In this document: positions 46,409-59,392 of the stretch, one piece after another
Layout of the letters: each line of letters opens with the position of its first letter
Numbering within the stretch: the first letter of the stretch is position 1
Source: Sipunculus nudus
Taxonomy: Eukaryota; Annelida; Sipuncula; Golfingiida; Sipunculidae
Assembly (NCBI GenBank): GCA_026874595.1
Contig: CM049307.1
Span: 92,044,330-92,108,329, forward strand
Reading direction: 5' to 3'
DNA: 64,000 nucleotides
The notes under the pieces: model-generated
Database searches by the model: none
Seen by the model: only the letters and a program-made list of their open reading frames with translations
Told to the model about the DNA's origin: nothing
Made by a program: the position numbers and the translations under genes

Positions 46409-47779
46409 CTGAAAATTAGACACAGAGGAATTAATAAAAATTGCAAGGCTTTGCAATCGTATCGAAGAATATACACTGGTAAGCATACCATGTTTGGCGC
46501 GAGATTATCTAGAAAATATTGGTACCTGTACGGTAAGAAACTAAATATCTTTAAAACATTGGACCCGCAGCGTAAATGTAAAGACGTGAAAGTATGACCT
46601 CTACCAGATGATAGAGAAGGGGCGTAACGGGGTAAATACCTGGAAAAGTCTATCTGGAATCGTTCCCTTATTCGAAACCACTTGGATATTTCTAAGGTTT
46701 TCGCTGGACAATGTCAACTCCCTAGCTCCACAAAGTATCGTGAATATCCATTCCATGGTTTCTTTGGTGAAATCATGATAACTGCCTAATATAGGAACCA
46801 GTAAACAAACAGATGTAGATAAAACTTCTTCAGAAAGGGCCTATTCCGATAACTGACACCGCGTACCAAAGATAATTTCTTGAACCTTTTATAAAACAGA
46901 ATGGACCAAAAAATGTCAAAGTGTGTATAACATTCGGGAGGCCTGCCAAGATAATCAATACACGTTCAGCAAGAACCATAGTTTAAGAGGGCTTTATGCG
47001 GTTAAATAACTTTCAACTACCGCAAATATGCTATGAACCACCTAAGTTCACGTGGTTTTTCTGTTTATCAGCATTGGCGCATGTACCGTGTTTACGACAA
47101 GCTTGAAGATCAAAAAGCAGATACATTGTTCATGGAAAAAAAAAGTTATTTGAAGAGGAATAACCTACAGTTCATTAATATGGAGATCAGAGTAAGCCCG
47201 AAATCACACAAATTAAACACAAATGGTAGGGGAGTAGCCGGCTTTAATTTAAGTGTGTACCCAATTCATCAACATAGCAACAAACACCTCATAGCATACA
47301 GTCCCATAATACCGATACGGAACCGAACCGGGGGGGGGGTGCCGAAAATATAAAATGATTAGGATGCTACGACAGAAATTATATTTATCTGTTTAAATAA
47401 ATAATCTGAAGTTGATCGATTTCTCTTGCAGCCAAAGATATAGCCAAAGGTTCCTTGTGAGTTGTGGGCTAGAGTTTAAGGAGAGCGCGGGCTTAGCAGA
47501 GATTTATGTTCAAGCTTTATTAATGATTGTCTGTTTGATGTGTCTGGAAGTCAAGGGCGTCTCTGAACCTGCGATCCCGGAGCACTACTAAAGAAAATTG
47601 GACTGCGTGCATGACTTATCAATCTTTGTATCAGATTAACAATATATAAGAAACATGGACCCTATACATTTCTATTCTAATCAAAGCGCACGATAAATTA
47701 AATATGAGATTTTTATATCATTTGTATGATTTAAATAAGATATAAATATGTTTTGTCAAAATCGGTGGTGATTTATTAA

Positions 47780-48593
47780 TTGCGCGCCATCTTCCGATCT
47801 GTCCTATCTTAAGATGGGTCAGGCCCAATAACCGATCTTAAGTTGGGTCAGACCCAATATACGATATTGGTTATTGTTTCAGGCCCATTCACCGATCCCC
47901 AAGGTCTCTGGATTAGGTTTCAAGTGGGCACAGGCCCATTGTTCATATATTTGTATTGATAATAGTTATATATTAATATATTATTAATAATGAATACTAC
48001 TATATTATATAACTTATTATATAATATTGTTTTATCAACATTAAAAACGGAAAAAAATGTATAATTTTTATTATATTAAAAAAAAATGGAATCAATGTAT
48101 AAGGTATATAACTCATAATGGGTTTTAGGTGTTCCACCCATCAGCTACTCTCTACATATAATACAGCATCTGACTATTAAAATCAATTTCAACAACAGCA
48201 GACGTTAATGAACACGCTAGTCTAGGTCATAAATGGGACTGGTAAATTACACGTAGATTTTAGAATAAATAAACAAAAAGTTTTCACTTGCTTTTATTTA
48301 CTGCCTCGGTGGTAGTGTTGGTGGGGGGAGGGGGGTTAGTTACAAATTGAATCATACAAAGCTGTAGGTGCTCATCGGTAGATCAGGTAAAATATGTAAT
48401 TGGTATGATACGGCGATCAAAGAGGATTATTTATTTCACCTTTATTATATTTTTATTTCAAGGTGTATACATGTGTCAATAGATCATGATCGGATATTTG
48501 GTCTGACCCATTTTAAGATGGGTTTCCCAATATCCGATCGGTTATTGGGTTAGAGCCGTCTTAAGAAGGGTCAGATCGGAAGATGGCGCGCAA
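47780..48593. mobile_element. 814-bp element with ~55-bp TTGCGCGCCATCTTCC inverted ends
   Basis: The left end TTGCGCGCCATCTTCCGATC and right end GATCGGAAGATGGCGCGCAA are exact complements over 20 bp. Similarity continues inward through TCTTAAGA...CCCAATAACCGATC on both sides. Near each end the phrase 'gggtc(a/t)ga-cccaat' is repeated two to four times. The AT-rich middle has no coding frame. No clear target duplication is visible, so the superfamily is unassigned. Confidence 0.85.
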
Positions 48594-50190
48594 CACATAT
48601 ACTCGGGGTGCTGTCTACTTACGTTGGTTAGTATGTGGACGTGAAGTGTTCAACTCTTGTGTTGTAGGGTATAATGTAATAATATGTAATCTATGTTCAT
48701 ATGTCTGTTTTTCAGATGGTAACAATTACATGGCTTAGAAGTATAAATGTAAAACTGTGTATGAATAAATAAAGGAAGGGAGTCCAAATTCCTGTGGGGG
48801 AGAGTTTCTCCTCTGATACGGAATAACCCCATTCTACCTAGAACACCCGACAGATGGTGGTTCCCTTATAGGTCCCCATGACGTCGACTACGGATAAAGC
48901 CTCCTACGCCTTTCCAGCATGCCTTGCCAGGCTGTAAACAAGAGCCAATGGAGACATTAATTATATGATCTTCTTAACAGTTAGTGCCCATATTTTATAT
49001 ATATATTGGACATTTAGTTATGATTTGTGTTCCACCTAAGTCAACACAACTTTTTAATGTGGTGATGCATGTTCTCACGCTGAACGTTAAATATCGTGAA
49101 CTACTCTGGTCAGATATTACCAAACTTTACACGGTAAACTCTCCACCTTTGGGGCTGTTACACAAACAAGCAAAAACAATTTATTTGTTTCTGTGTTACA
49201 GTCCTGTAGCTAGAATAAAAGTTATTGCTGAAGTGCGAAGCTTATTTGTGGAACACGCTGTCGCTAACATTATTCGCCCCTTTACGGTCCGAGATATTAG
49301 CATTTAATGTCACACCTGAAACAACTTTAACTATCTTGACGCTGGCCTGGTTCAACGAGCTCTCAAGTTTTCTTTTAAAGATGCAAATCACCATACTTCA
49401 GTTTAATCTTTAGAAGGCGTTATCAGAATTTGTGTTTTGCAAACCTGACAGAAAGTCCTCGGACAGCGTGCTATTTCTGAGGAGAAAGTCTGACAAAAAC
49501 ACGGTCGAAATGGCACATTACAGTGGCATTTTAAAACCCTTTCCGTCTAAATGTAAACATCATGTGGACATATTGCTCTCATCCCATCATTCCTTGCAGG
49601 AAGCGGTTGACCGCCATTTTGTCCCGAGTCAACACTCTCCACTCATGACTGTCCAAGGTTTAGTGTCGTTGAATAGTGTTTGATTTCGTTGCCATGGGAA
49701 CGAAAATGCTTGCGTGGTATTAGGTCTTCACTTGGTTCTAATTTGGAGATTCTAACTTGTATTTCTGATGAGCAAACAGAGCCTTAAGTATTGAATCCAT
49801 GAGCCGCAAGTGTTTAAACTCTCGTCACCATGACAACAAATGACGTTCTGTTTTGACTCGGTTCTAAGGTTCTGGAGTATTTGTTTATGCAAGATGGCTG
49901 TATTTTAGAAAAAAAACATACCGGCTCGACATGAGTGTACTTTTTCGGTAAATAGATTTGTAAGACCTATCCTTCACCTGTCGGAAGTGTTAACACTCTA
50001 AATATTGAAAAACAGAGTGAAACCAAATATGTTTAAATACCTCCACTTGAGCTGAGTGTAGTACTCACGGCAACTTCTTCTTACTATGTAACCTCAATGA
50101 CCTCCCACTTCATTTGACTGATATTTTGAAATACTTCAATTATGATTAAAACCATATGTTAATTACATGGGCGCAGTTTTGGTGTGATGG

Positions 50191-50210
50191 TGGGGGGGGG
50201 GGGGGGGGGC
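50191..50210. repeat. Poly-G tract
   Basis: About 18-19 consecutive G bases inside the GPCR intron. Confidence 0.85.
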
Positions 50211-51189
50211 GTTTCATCAACCAAGGGTTATTTTATAGCCCTCCAAACACATTTTGCTAGCAGGAGATAAAGACTCATGCATCGAAAACTGAGAATATAT
50301 TAAACGTAATGTATAATATACACACTTTACATCTATCCCGAATTTTCATTTAAGCTTTGGCAACTGTTTCTCTTGTATTGAAAAATATACTGGTGACAAG
50401 TATTGAACTTGTATAGAAGTTCTAGGGAGATGTAGTTCCAGGCTAACAATTTCAATCTCGACTGTATATAAATATGCATATGCGTGTACACCATTTATTT
50501 ACCAAGCGGCTGGGTGTGCCTGCACCCTCCACTTCAAAAATTTCTATAGAACAAGAATTTATATTAATCATGCAACTTTTCCATACCAGATTTGGCATCT
50601 TTGATTCATTATTAGGGAAACAAAGGCACATGAATTCTGGCTTATGACGCCATTTTACAAGCTGAAAATAGACCTTTTTCATATTAAATTCTCTCTGCTT
50701 TAAAGTTTTTATAAAAATGCCACATTTTATATGCACCTTAACAACTTAAATACCTTTCATCGGACACCAATTAATACATGACTTCTCGCATGTAAAGTGT
50801 AAAATTCAGATAAAATAAAAGACAAAAAATACAGGCGAAAAACTGAAAATGAGACACATTTCATGCCAAAATGCCAACATATAACATTGCTTGTGAAAAC
50901 ATTGCAAAAGATTCTCACTATTAATTGAACAATTTAATGGGTTTTTTCAGAAGGAACCAGCACCGTATGTGCATCCATATGTACCATAAATGAAGTTATA
51001 TAAAAGTTTGAATGTCTCAAAGTTGTCAGAAAAGTCTGTCTCTGGAACGATCATTACAATAAAATCATGTCTATTCAACCATTCGGGTTCTTGGCCCTCT
51101 GCCAAGCGAACCTATCTAAATGAAATATTCTTTATAATTATTGTAATTGAGAGGACCCGGGCGTCGCCAGTTGGATCGCAGACCTTCCG

Positions 51190-51471
51190 TTATATTAGAT
51201 TTATGTATTGATACGCTACTCCAGGGCGGTCAGGTTCAAATATACACTGTGCAGGGTCGGCGAACGGCACTCCACAGAAAGGGAAACGTGCGTCATTTGG
51301 AGTTTTATGTCCTATTAAACCTGGGCAGGTAAAGTAATAGTACTTCTTGTGGACCGGACCTAACTCAAGAGGCTTATCAATATTCATATCAGAAGTGGTA
51401 TAGTCCTGTATCCATGGCAACCTGTAGAACGCTAACATCTTACTCAAAGCTACTAAACTGTTGATGGCCAA
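51190..51471 (-). CDS. Unexplained 93-codon open frame, possible exon or pseudogene
   Basis: This minus-strand frame has a protein-like composition, unlike most frames here: few rare runs, balanced codons, and a Cys/Pro/aromatic-rich second half (KKYYYFTCPGLIGHK, then FCGVPFADPAQCIFEPDRPG). Three cysteines with aromatic neighbours faintly recall a small secreted domain such as a chitin-binding type 2 fold, but spacing does not fit well. It lies inside the GPCR intron on the same strand. No convincing signal peptide, splice borders or partner exon was found. It could be a chance frame or part of an unknown repeat. Confidence 0.25.
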   Translation of the reverse strand: MAINSLVALSKMLAFYRLPWIQDYTTSDMNIDKPLELGPVHKKYYYFTCPGLIGHKTPNDARFPFCGVPFADPAQCIFEPDRPGVAYQYINLI

Positions 51472-51939
51472 AGTGCTTCATAACTAAGCATAACTACACT
51501 TTATTAGAAACTTAGCAGATGATCTGGCCCACCCCCACCTTGGAGAAATAAATATCCGTATACAATATACATCTATAAGCTACCAACCCCCATCCCATTT
51601 CAGGTTGCAGCCCGCTTATCTGAAATCCATTTCAGATTACCCCCGGACGTATAATCTGAACTTGATCTCAGTTTACCCACGTGCAATTTAGATTCCGCTT
51701 ATTTTTCTCTAAACTATGATACGCCGATTAAATGACACCTGAAAGATGAAAGTTTTAAACAAGGTCAATGTATGGAAATGAAATGTTGCAAAGGATTTTT
51801 TATTTTTTAATTCTTTCGAAACTGACTCTACACTGCAACACAGCGTATAAATGTTAACAAAAAAAAATACACGCATGTGCATCCTATTTGATAAATACAT
51901 AGTAAAGAAATTACGATGACATTAAGTAAGTAAACATAC

Positions 51940-51940
<1 letters not shown>

Positions 51941-51992
<52 letters not shown>
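51941..51992. repeat. (AT)n microsatellite
   Basis: About 50 bp of AT dinucleotides, followed by a G/C-richer stretch. Confidence 0.9.
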
Positions 51993-52000
<8 letters not shown>

Positions 52001-53829
52001 TTAGGGGGGTTCCCGGGTAAAGCAGGAGAAGGTAATCTTAAATCGACCTCAGAATACCCCTACGTGCTCAAATGAAGAATGGGTAATCTTACGTTGCTAC
52101 ACCCACTTATTCAAATCTGGTCGAATTTAGTACCAATGACCATTTAAAGGGATATGGTGATGGCAGGTTGGGGTTGGGTGAGGATGCATTCCCTTTTTTT
52201 CTAGATGTCTGTATATGAGACCTGAATGATGTCATCAGTACCCACAAAGCGTCCTGATTAGAGATCTTTCTTCTATGCTCTGTCGTCTCTTCATACCTGG
52301 CCAAAAAACTGTAGTATTTAAAATCAGTCCCAAAGTCGCCCCAAATCACTTTTCAGTAGACGTACATGACAATATCTTTTCTTGCCCCTCACTACCTTAA
52401 TTCTTTCTGAAATATAAAATGAATTTAAAATTTGATCCAATAAAAAAGATAAAATATACATAAAAAAGAAAACCGTCTTTAAATATATAAAACAAGAAAA
52501 TGAAGGAACATATTAACCGTGTAAAAATTTACTGGTTTAAATTATTTATAAATGACTTAATTGATTTTATTAAAATTATTTTAAATGGAGGGATTTTTAA
52601 AAAGGATGTTATAATAAATGTAATTCTTCTTTGTCTTATAATCCTGGAAACTCTCAGCGATGGCCCAACTGTTTGAGTATTTTGATATTAATTGTTCATG
52701 CATAATTAAATGATTTGAAAGTTTAATTGAGTAAATAACCAATTTTGGCATTCCACACTTAAATATGAAAGTTTTCCTGCAGTTGGTCAAAGTGCTTGAT
52801 CGAGAGAAAGTTTCGCAAAGAAAGTGAGTTATGTATTCATAACTGTGTGATTATTGAAGGACTGAAATTCATTAAATTTATCCCTTGTTTTGCTTGTTTC
52901 GGTCAATTATTCTGAGAACTGGAGGCTGAAATCCGGAAGAGCCAAATATATTCTTGGAGCTGCCCAAGGGGCGGGGACTTGTAGGTCAAATATGGAAGGT
53001 TTGAAAATTTTAAATTTTTTTTTTAGTTTATAATCGTATCATTATATTATTATATAAACACACTATTTGACCTGGCTCGTTGTCAGCGAAATTTGTGACT
53101 GAGTAGTTTCAGGTAGTCGGCAATAATAAGTGACTCCAGCAAGAGCAAATTCTGATGCTCCTGTTTCTGCAGCCAGAAAAAGGCGATGCCCTATGTTAGA
53201 AAATCACAACACCTCGTTTGCACCTCTAGTAATGGCCAGGCTTTTTGCAAAGATCTGGACAGTTTTTCCTACAAGTTTTCCCTTCATTCTGATCATTTTC
53301 CTGACATAAGACATCGTTTTAAATCGTCAGCTTATGTTTTAATCATGATGTACCCGTAGGATTAGATAGACACTGGTGTTAAAATTCTTCTACCCGCTCT
53401 AAATAAACTACATAGCTATTGTTGGCTGCGCGTTAAGCACAGGACCAAGACATGCTCAAAAAAGGAGATTCCAGTGTCTTAAAGAGATGATCGTAGCTTA
53501 AAGCCAGCCATTCACCTGCCCTTTCTGTAGAATTTAATTGATCTCAGGCTTACTCAGCGTACATACTAATGCACTATAGATGATTTATGCAAAGAAACGT
53601 ATTTATAAAGTCTTCGTGACGGTTGTATGATAATGTTTATCTACAAGCTGTTAGTAAACACGATGACGCGCGAGTGTTGACAAACAAACAAAAACATGCA
53701 ACTGAACATGGTAAGTTGCACAAATGCGGAAATTCAATAGTCACTAGTTTCTAAACGCCATTTGCAAAAAAATCTGGTTCTTTTGACATGCCGCCAGATG
53801 TCCTTGTTGTTCGCGTGTTTATTATTCTG
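51993..53829. other. GPCR intron sequence, no gene seen
   Basis: Short frames on both strands without splice support. Nothing recognised. Confidence 0.4.
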
Positions 53830-54360
53830 ACGGGCCCCCTCATGTTGTTAATACGAAAATAACCAAAGGGAACAGCCTTGGTACCGTGGGATTGGCGTTT
53901 TCTGGCCTCATTGCATGAGAGATTGAAGGGAATCCGCTCATTAAAAGCCTAGGTCCCACTAACCAAGTTTGGTCGACGGTTCTTGAAGGTCGTGGGAGGG
54001 TTTGGTAGTACGTGGCCTTTAACGTAGAAGACAGAAGGGGAACGTGAGTGAACGTGAATGGTCGTGCGGGGTCCATATTCTCTTTGAAATGTTAAAAATG
54101 AACGGGACAGAACGTGGTCTCTGAAACAGAAATATGGACCCGTGGCCCCTGGATAGCTAGAGCACGGTAGATCCGCTTGTCATCCAAGAATCTGGTCCAT
54201 TGTCCGTATGATACGATAGGAGAACGTAGTTATAACCGTTGCAATGCCATAGCAGCACCGTGGATGAAAGTGAAAAACCGCGGGAAAAATGTGTCACGAA
54301 CGTCACAAAACGTGGGCTTAAATAGGCTTCAGATATCGGAATAGACCCCGTTACGGTCAC
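53830..54360. other. AACGT-rich segment of unknown nature
   Basis: GC-richer than its surroundings and dense in AACGT/ACGTGG words (for example GAACGTGAGTGAACGTGAATG near 54040). 'tatggacccgtgg' and the complement-like 'cggggtccata' lie about 70 bp apart and may pair. There is no long frame. It may be a decayed tandem or fold-back element. Confidence 0.35.
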
Positions 54361-54457
54361 GTAGCTGTTGTTTTTCCTGCATAAGATATATAACAGTCCA
54401 GCATGTGGCCTAGAGTTGCCTCTTTATGGACAGATTAAGAACGAACCTTTTCTCTTT

Positions 54458-55494
54458 TCTGGAGTCATGACGCTCAGCGTAATTTTACATTCAGGTGATG
54501 CATGAATTAATTACTGCTGTAATGATCGGGTGGAAAACATTTATATGGATCCATACACTGGGGAAGAATGATTTCCAGAGTGCTTAAAATCATGCTTACA
54601 GTCCCAAGAAAATAGGTTACATTTTAGATTTAAAGACAATTTTATGAGGAACTCCCTGGATGCAAAGTTTTTTTTTTTGGGGGGGGGGGACTGGATGCAA
54701 AGTTAGAAATTAGAATCTCATTGCTTGCAGAATACAAGTCGCAGTGCACGTTAAGACATTATTTTGGGTATCTAATGGGACTGTACAGGGACCTCCCTCG
54801 ATCTAAAGTGAGAAGTTTCTAGGTCAAACTGTTACAATAGTTGTTCCCCTTCATAGCGCTAAAATCCTTCTCTTTCACGTCAAATTTTGTTCTTTCACAT
54901 CGATCACAGAATAAAGGTCACCGTGACCATTCATCGGGTGTCCAAGACGTTTAACAATGACCTCAATATATTTGAATTAGGTTGTTTCAATTTCCGACGG
55001 TTAAGATTTGTCTGGGTGCTCCAAATCATCGATTTGATTTGTAGCTCGCAGAATATAGGTCATTCTGGCCTAATTTCAGGTTTCAAATTATATTTGTCCA
55101 CGGCTCCCGAGATTTTACTTTTGAACATTCTAAACAAGTGGCCATCTGAGTTAGAGCGTTCTAAAATCATGTGAATAGCTTTCAGAATATAGGTGGCAGT
55201 TTTATTTTCACGTTCGAATGGAGACTGTAGTAATTTCCTGTTACGTGAAGTAAACAGTTTTTAGGTCAAAAAAATCCACTACTTGTGCCCAATCTTACGG
55301 TCTGTGGGCATGACCGTTTTAGCCTTAAGAGTGCAAAATACAGGTTCGAAGAAGTTTTGCCCAGAGTCTCCCTGCTTGAATAGTTAGGAGGTTCTAGTTC
55401 TAACAGTTACTAGTTGTGCTCTATTAACGGACCGACGGCCGGACGGAAGACGGACAAAGGATGACTGCTTTAGCTCAGATGATTTAACTGAGCT
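54458..55494 (-). mobile_element. H1 Helentron-like element, minus orientation, short form
   Basis: Read on the minus strand it starts at 55494 with GTTAGCTCAGTTAAATCATC (head, weak hairpin with GAGCTAAAG), then TCCGTCTTCCGTCCGGCCG. It ends near 54458 with ACGCTGAGCGTCATGAC, the H1 3' word. About 1.04 kb, with diverged termini. Confidence 0.6.
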
Positions 55495-55764
55495 AACATG
55501 AACAAGAAGATGGGAGCTTGTGTATTTATTTTTTCAACAACGCTGGTCCGTATCCAAGTCAAAATTATTTGAACACCATATCTTTGATTGGCCACATTTT
55601 AGAAAATTATTAATTGATCGGGACGGATCCAGAATTTAAGAAACGGAGGGCTCCAAACCCAGGAGAACTAATGACAAATTAAAAACAAGGGACCCATTGG
55701 TCACGGCGCTCAGCTGAAGTTTGAAATTTTTGCAAATGCAAAATATTCTATTGTCATGTTTTTC

Positions 55765-55765
<1 letters not shown>

Positions 55766-55815
<50 letters not shown>
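55766..55815. repeat. (AT)n microsatellite
   Basis: About 46 bp of AT dinucleotides inside the reversed H1b copy near its 3' end. Confidence 0.9.
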
Positions 55816-55819
<4 letters not shown>

Positions 55820-57413
55820 AGCATATGAGAAGCTAAGCGGAATGGAGCCCTCCTACTTGGTTATTGTAAAGTTCTAAATATATGATTGCAAAACTAATAC
55901 TCTGACAAGACTTTCATGAAGAAAAACGGTAAAAATTTTGAGATACTGTGATGCATATGAAACATTTACATGCAAGTGAACAGAATGGACTAAAACCTTT
56001 ATTCCACTTTCAAGGGACTAATGCATTTAAGTTTATATAAAAGCCTATTTTTTAGCATATCCACTTTTCACTTTTGTTTTAAATCACATTCATATTTTGA
56101 TATACAAGTTTTATAAATTTGTAATAAAAAATCTGAAAAAAATCAGTTAAAATATCAGAATTCTAAGTTGCAATCATTATTAATCCAGAGTGTAGCTCAT
56201 ATCGAGTCACATTATGCATACATATATATTTTTTTATTTTCAAATCGCAAATGTTTAAACTGAATTTAAAAGAAAATTATACCACAACAAGGCATCTTCA
56301 AGATTATTTCTTGAATCACTATTAAAATGTTTAGCACATGGGAGTTTTCAGTACATTCTTAATTTTATTCACCGAAATGAAAGATTCAGTAAATTTGATC
56401 AAATAAAAACACCTTTTCAAATAAAGTATACACACTCTTGGTTGAATGAGGGACGAACAATATCATTGTGCTAATTACTATCTCAGCTATAATTTATTAC
56501 TGGAATTAATAGTCAATTAATCTGATGTAACTCTTCTGAAGGAAGGAATTACTAATCTGATGAACATCCACACTTTCATAGCAATACACCACTTTGTGGA
56601 CACAGTTATATGTGCACTTTAATTATTGTAACCCTGGTGGTACAATACAAAATTTAAAATGTAGCATAGCCTAGAATAAGAATGAATCATATACAGAAAA
56701 TTATAACATTCATCTAGTTTATGCACCATCTGGCGAAGGGGGGGGGGGGGGGGGCAGTGCAGGGCAGAGGGGAACCTGCTTGTAGTGGCAAAGCTGAGCC
56801 GAGGTAAGCTGCCTGGAGTGGGTTACATAACACAAGTGAAGCCTGTTCTCCTAGGTGGGCTAGATGTAAACAACACTTGCCATGATGTAAGAAAACTCGA
56901 ATAAAAGATTTTCTTTTCAATAAATTCCTTTGAAATTTCATATTTAAAAGGATTTAATCCTTATGTATATATGCTGTGAAAATTATATCAACAGTGCTTG
57001 CAGGAAATAAACGTGTCGTTGCCAAAGTTGGACAACATTTAAGGTATTGATTTTTTATTTATGCTTAAACTTGAAAAAAGTGCAAAATTCAGATCTAATA
57101 AAGGGCAAAACATTAATCTTGATTGAATAAAATTATATCCCTGGAAAAAGTGCCCAGCTTAAGCAATTCTCATGTTAAGTGAGTAAATAAATTTTCTGAT
57201 TAAAAAAAATGCATTAAATTTGATCATTACTTCAAAACAATACGCTATACTGACCTAATTTTTGGTATGTTCATAGAAAATGTATGGAAAAATATGAATA
57301 CTATTAATGATCAAAAACAAATCAGTGGTTTTTAGCTCAGCTGACTGAAAGTCATCTGAGCTATAGCGATCACTCTTTGTCCGTCGTCCGTCTGTCTGTC
57401 CGTCTGTCCGTCC

Positions 57414-59392
57414 GTTAACCAGGCACAAATCGTAACCGCTGGACATAGAACCTTGTAACTTGGCATTCTGAGAGGTCCATGAAAAATCTCCTTGGAAACG
57501 AGAAATTAGGTCTCTGTTAACCATATTCTTTGAGCTATGGGGCCCCTAAGTACCCCCCAGAAAAGTAAAAAAATTCATACAAAAACTTCAATATCTCATT
57601 AACTACTTGACTGATGGTCATGATTTTTGGCATACATATTGATCATGAGATGTTCCATCACTTCCTGCAGACTGGTGGCGCCACCTGTATTTTTCGATTT
57701 TTTACGATTATTTTTTTCTCTATTTATGAGACCTTTAAAAATGTGAACACTTGTTAACAAGGCACAAATCGTAAAGACTGGACCTAGAATCGTACTTCTT
57801 GACACACTAAGAGGTTAATGAAAAATCTCCTTGGAAACCAGAAATTAGGTCTCTGTTACCCATATCCTTCGAGCTAAGGGGCCCCAAAGTACCCCCAGAA
57901 TAGTCAAAAATTTCATACAAAAACTTCAATATCTCAATAACTACATCACTGATGGTCATGATTTTTGGCATACATATTGATCATAAGATGTTCCATAAGT
58001 TCCTGCAGACTTGTGGCGCCACCTGTATTGTTTGATTTTTTACAATTTTTTCCTCTATTTTTGAGACCTTTAAGGATGCTGTCATCTGTTAACGTGGCAC
58101 AAATCGTACGATTAGACCTAGAATCTTCATTTTCGACACACTGAGAGACTTATGAAAAGTCTCCATGGAAACCAGAAATTAGGTCTCTGTTACCCATATC
58201 CTTCGAGCTAAGGGGCCCCAAAATACCCCCCAGAATAGTAAAAAATTTCATAAAAAAACTTCAATATCTCATTAACTACATCACTGATGGTCATGATTTT
58301 TGGCATACATATTGATCATGAGATGTTTCATCAGTTTCTGTAGACTGGTGGCGCCACCTGTATTTTTCAATTTTTACGAATTGTTTTCTCTATTTTTTGA
58401 GACCATTAAGGATGTAGTTATCTGTCAACAGGGTACAAATCGTAACGACTCGACCTAGAATCTTTATTCTTGACACACAGGTAGACCCATGATAAGTCTC
58501 CATGGAAACCTGAAATTGGGTCTCTGTTACCCATATCCTTTGAGCTATGGCACTCCAAAGTACAGCTCAGAATAATGGAAAATTTGATACAATAGCTGCA
58601 GTATCTGAACAACTAATGCAGAGATAATCATAATTGTTTGCATGGATATTGATCATGGAGTGTTTCATCAGTTTCTGCAGACTGCTGGCACCACCTGTAT
58701 TTGTTCGGGATTTTTTTACGAAATTTTTCTCTATTTTGAGACCTTTAATGATATGAACATCTGTTAACAGATCACAAATCATAAAAACTGGACCTAGAAT
58801 CTTCATTCTTGACACACAGGGAGACCCATAAAAAGTCTCCATGGAAACCTGAAATTAGGTCTCTGTTACCCATATTTTTTAAGCTGTATGGCTCCAAAAT
58901 ACCCCACCCCCCAGAATAATGGAAAATTTGTTACAAAAACTGCAGTATCACAATAACTACAACTCTGATGGTCATGATTTTCAGCATACATATTGATCAT
59001 GAGCTGTTCCATCAGTTTCTACAGACTGGGTGCGCCACCTCTATTTTTTTTCAAATTTTTACGATTTTTTTTTCTCTTTTTTTTGAGACCCTTAAAGATG
59101 TGGTTATCTGTCAACAGTGTACAAATCGCAACAACTGGATCTAGAATCTTCATTCTTGTCATGCAAGGAGGCCCATGAAAAGTGCCTGTGGAAACTTGAA
59201 ATTAGGTCTCTGTTACCCATATCCTTCAAGCTATAGGACTCCGAAGTATCCCTCAGAATAATGGACAATTTGATACAAAAGCTGAAGTATCTGAACAACT
59301 AATGCAGAGATAACCATGATTCTTTGCATGGATATTGACCATTAAGTGTTTTTATTAGTTTCTGCAGACTGGTGGAGCCACCTGTATTTTTG
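57414..59392 (+). repeat. Six tandem ~337-bp units inside the H1c element
   Basis: Units begin with (G/T)TTAAC or GTCAAC followed by 'ggcacaaatcgtaa' near 57414, 57752, 58088, 58428, 58763 and 59107. Each contains 'ggaaaccagaaattaggtct', 'ccccccagaatagt', 'tggtcatgatttttggcat' and ends GACTGGTGGCGCCACCTGTA followed by a T-rich run. The GGTGGCGCCACC palindrome is intact at 57674 and 58347 and partly degraded elsewhere. The sixth unit is cut by the H2 insertion. Confidence 0.85.

Noticed and set aside
47033-47353. 106-codon plus-strand open frame in the GPCR intron
   Set aside because: No recognisable domain, no splice borders, low-complexity end at a G run. Length is compatible with chance.
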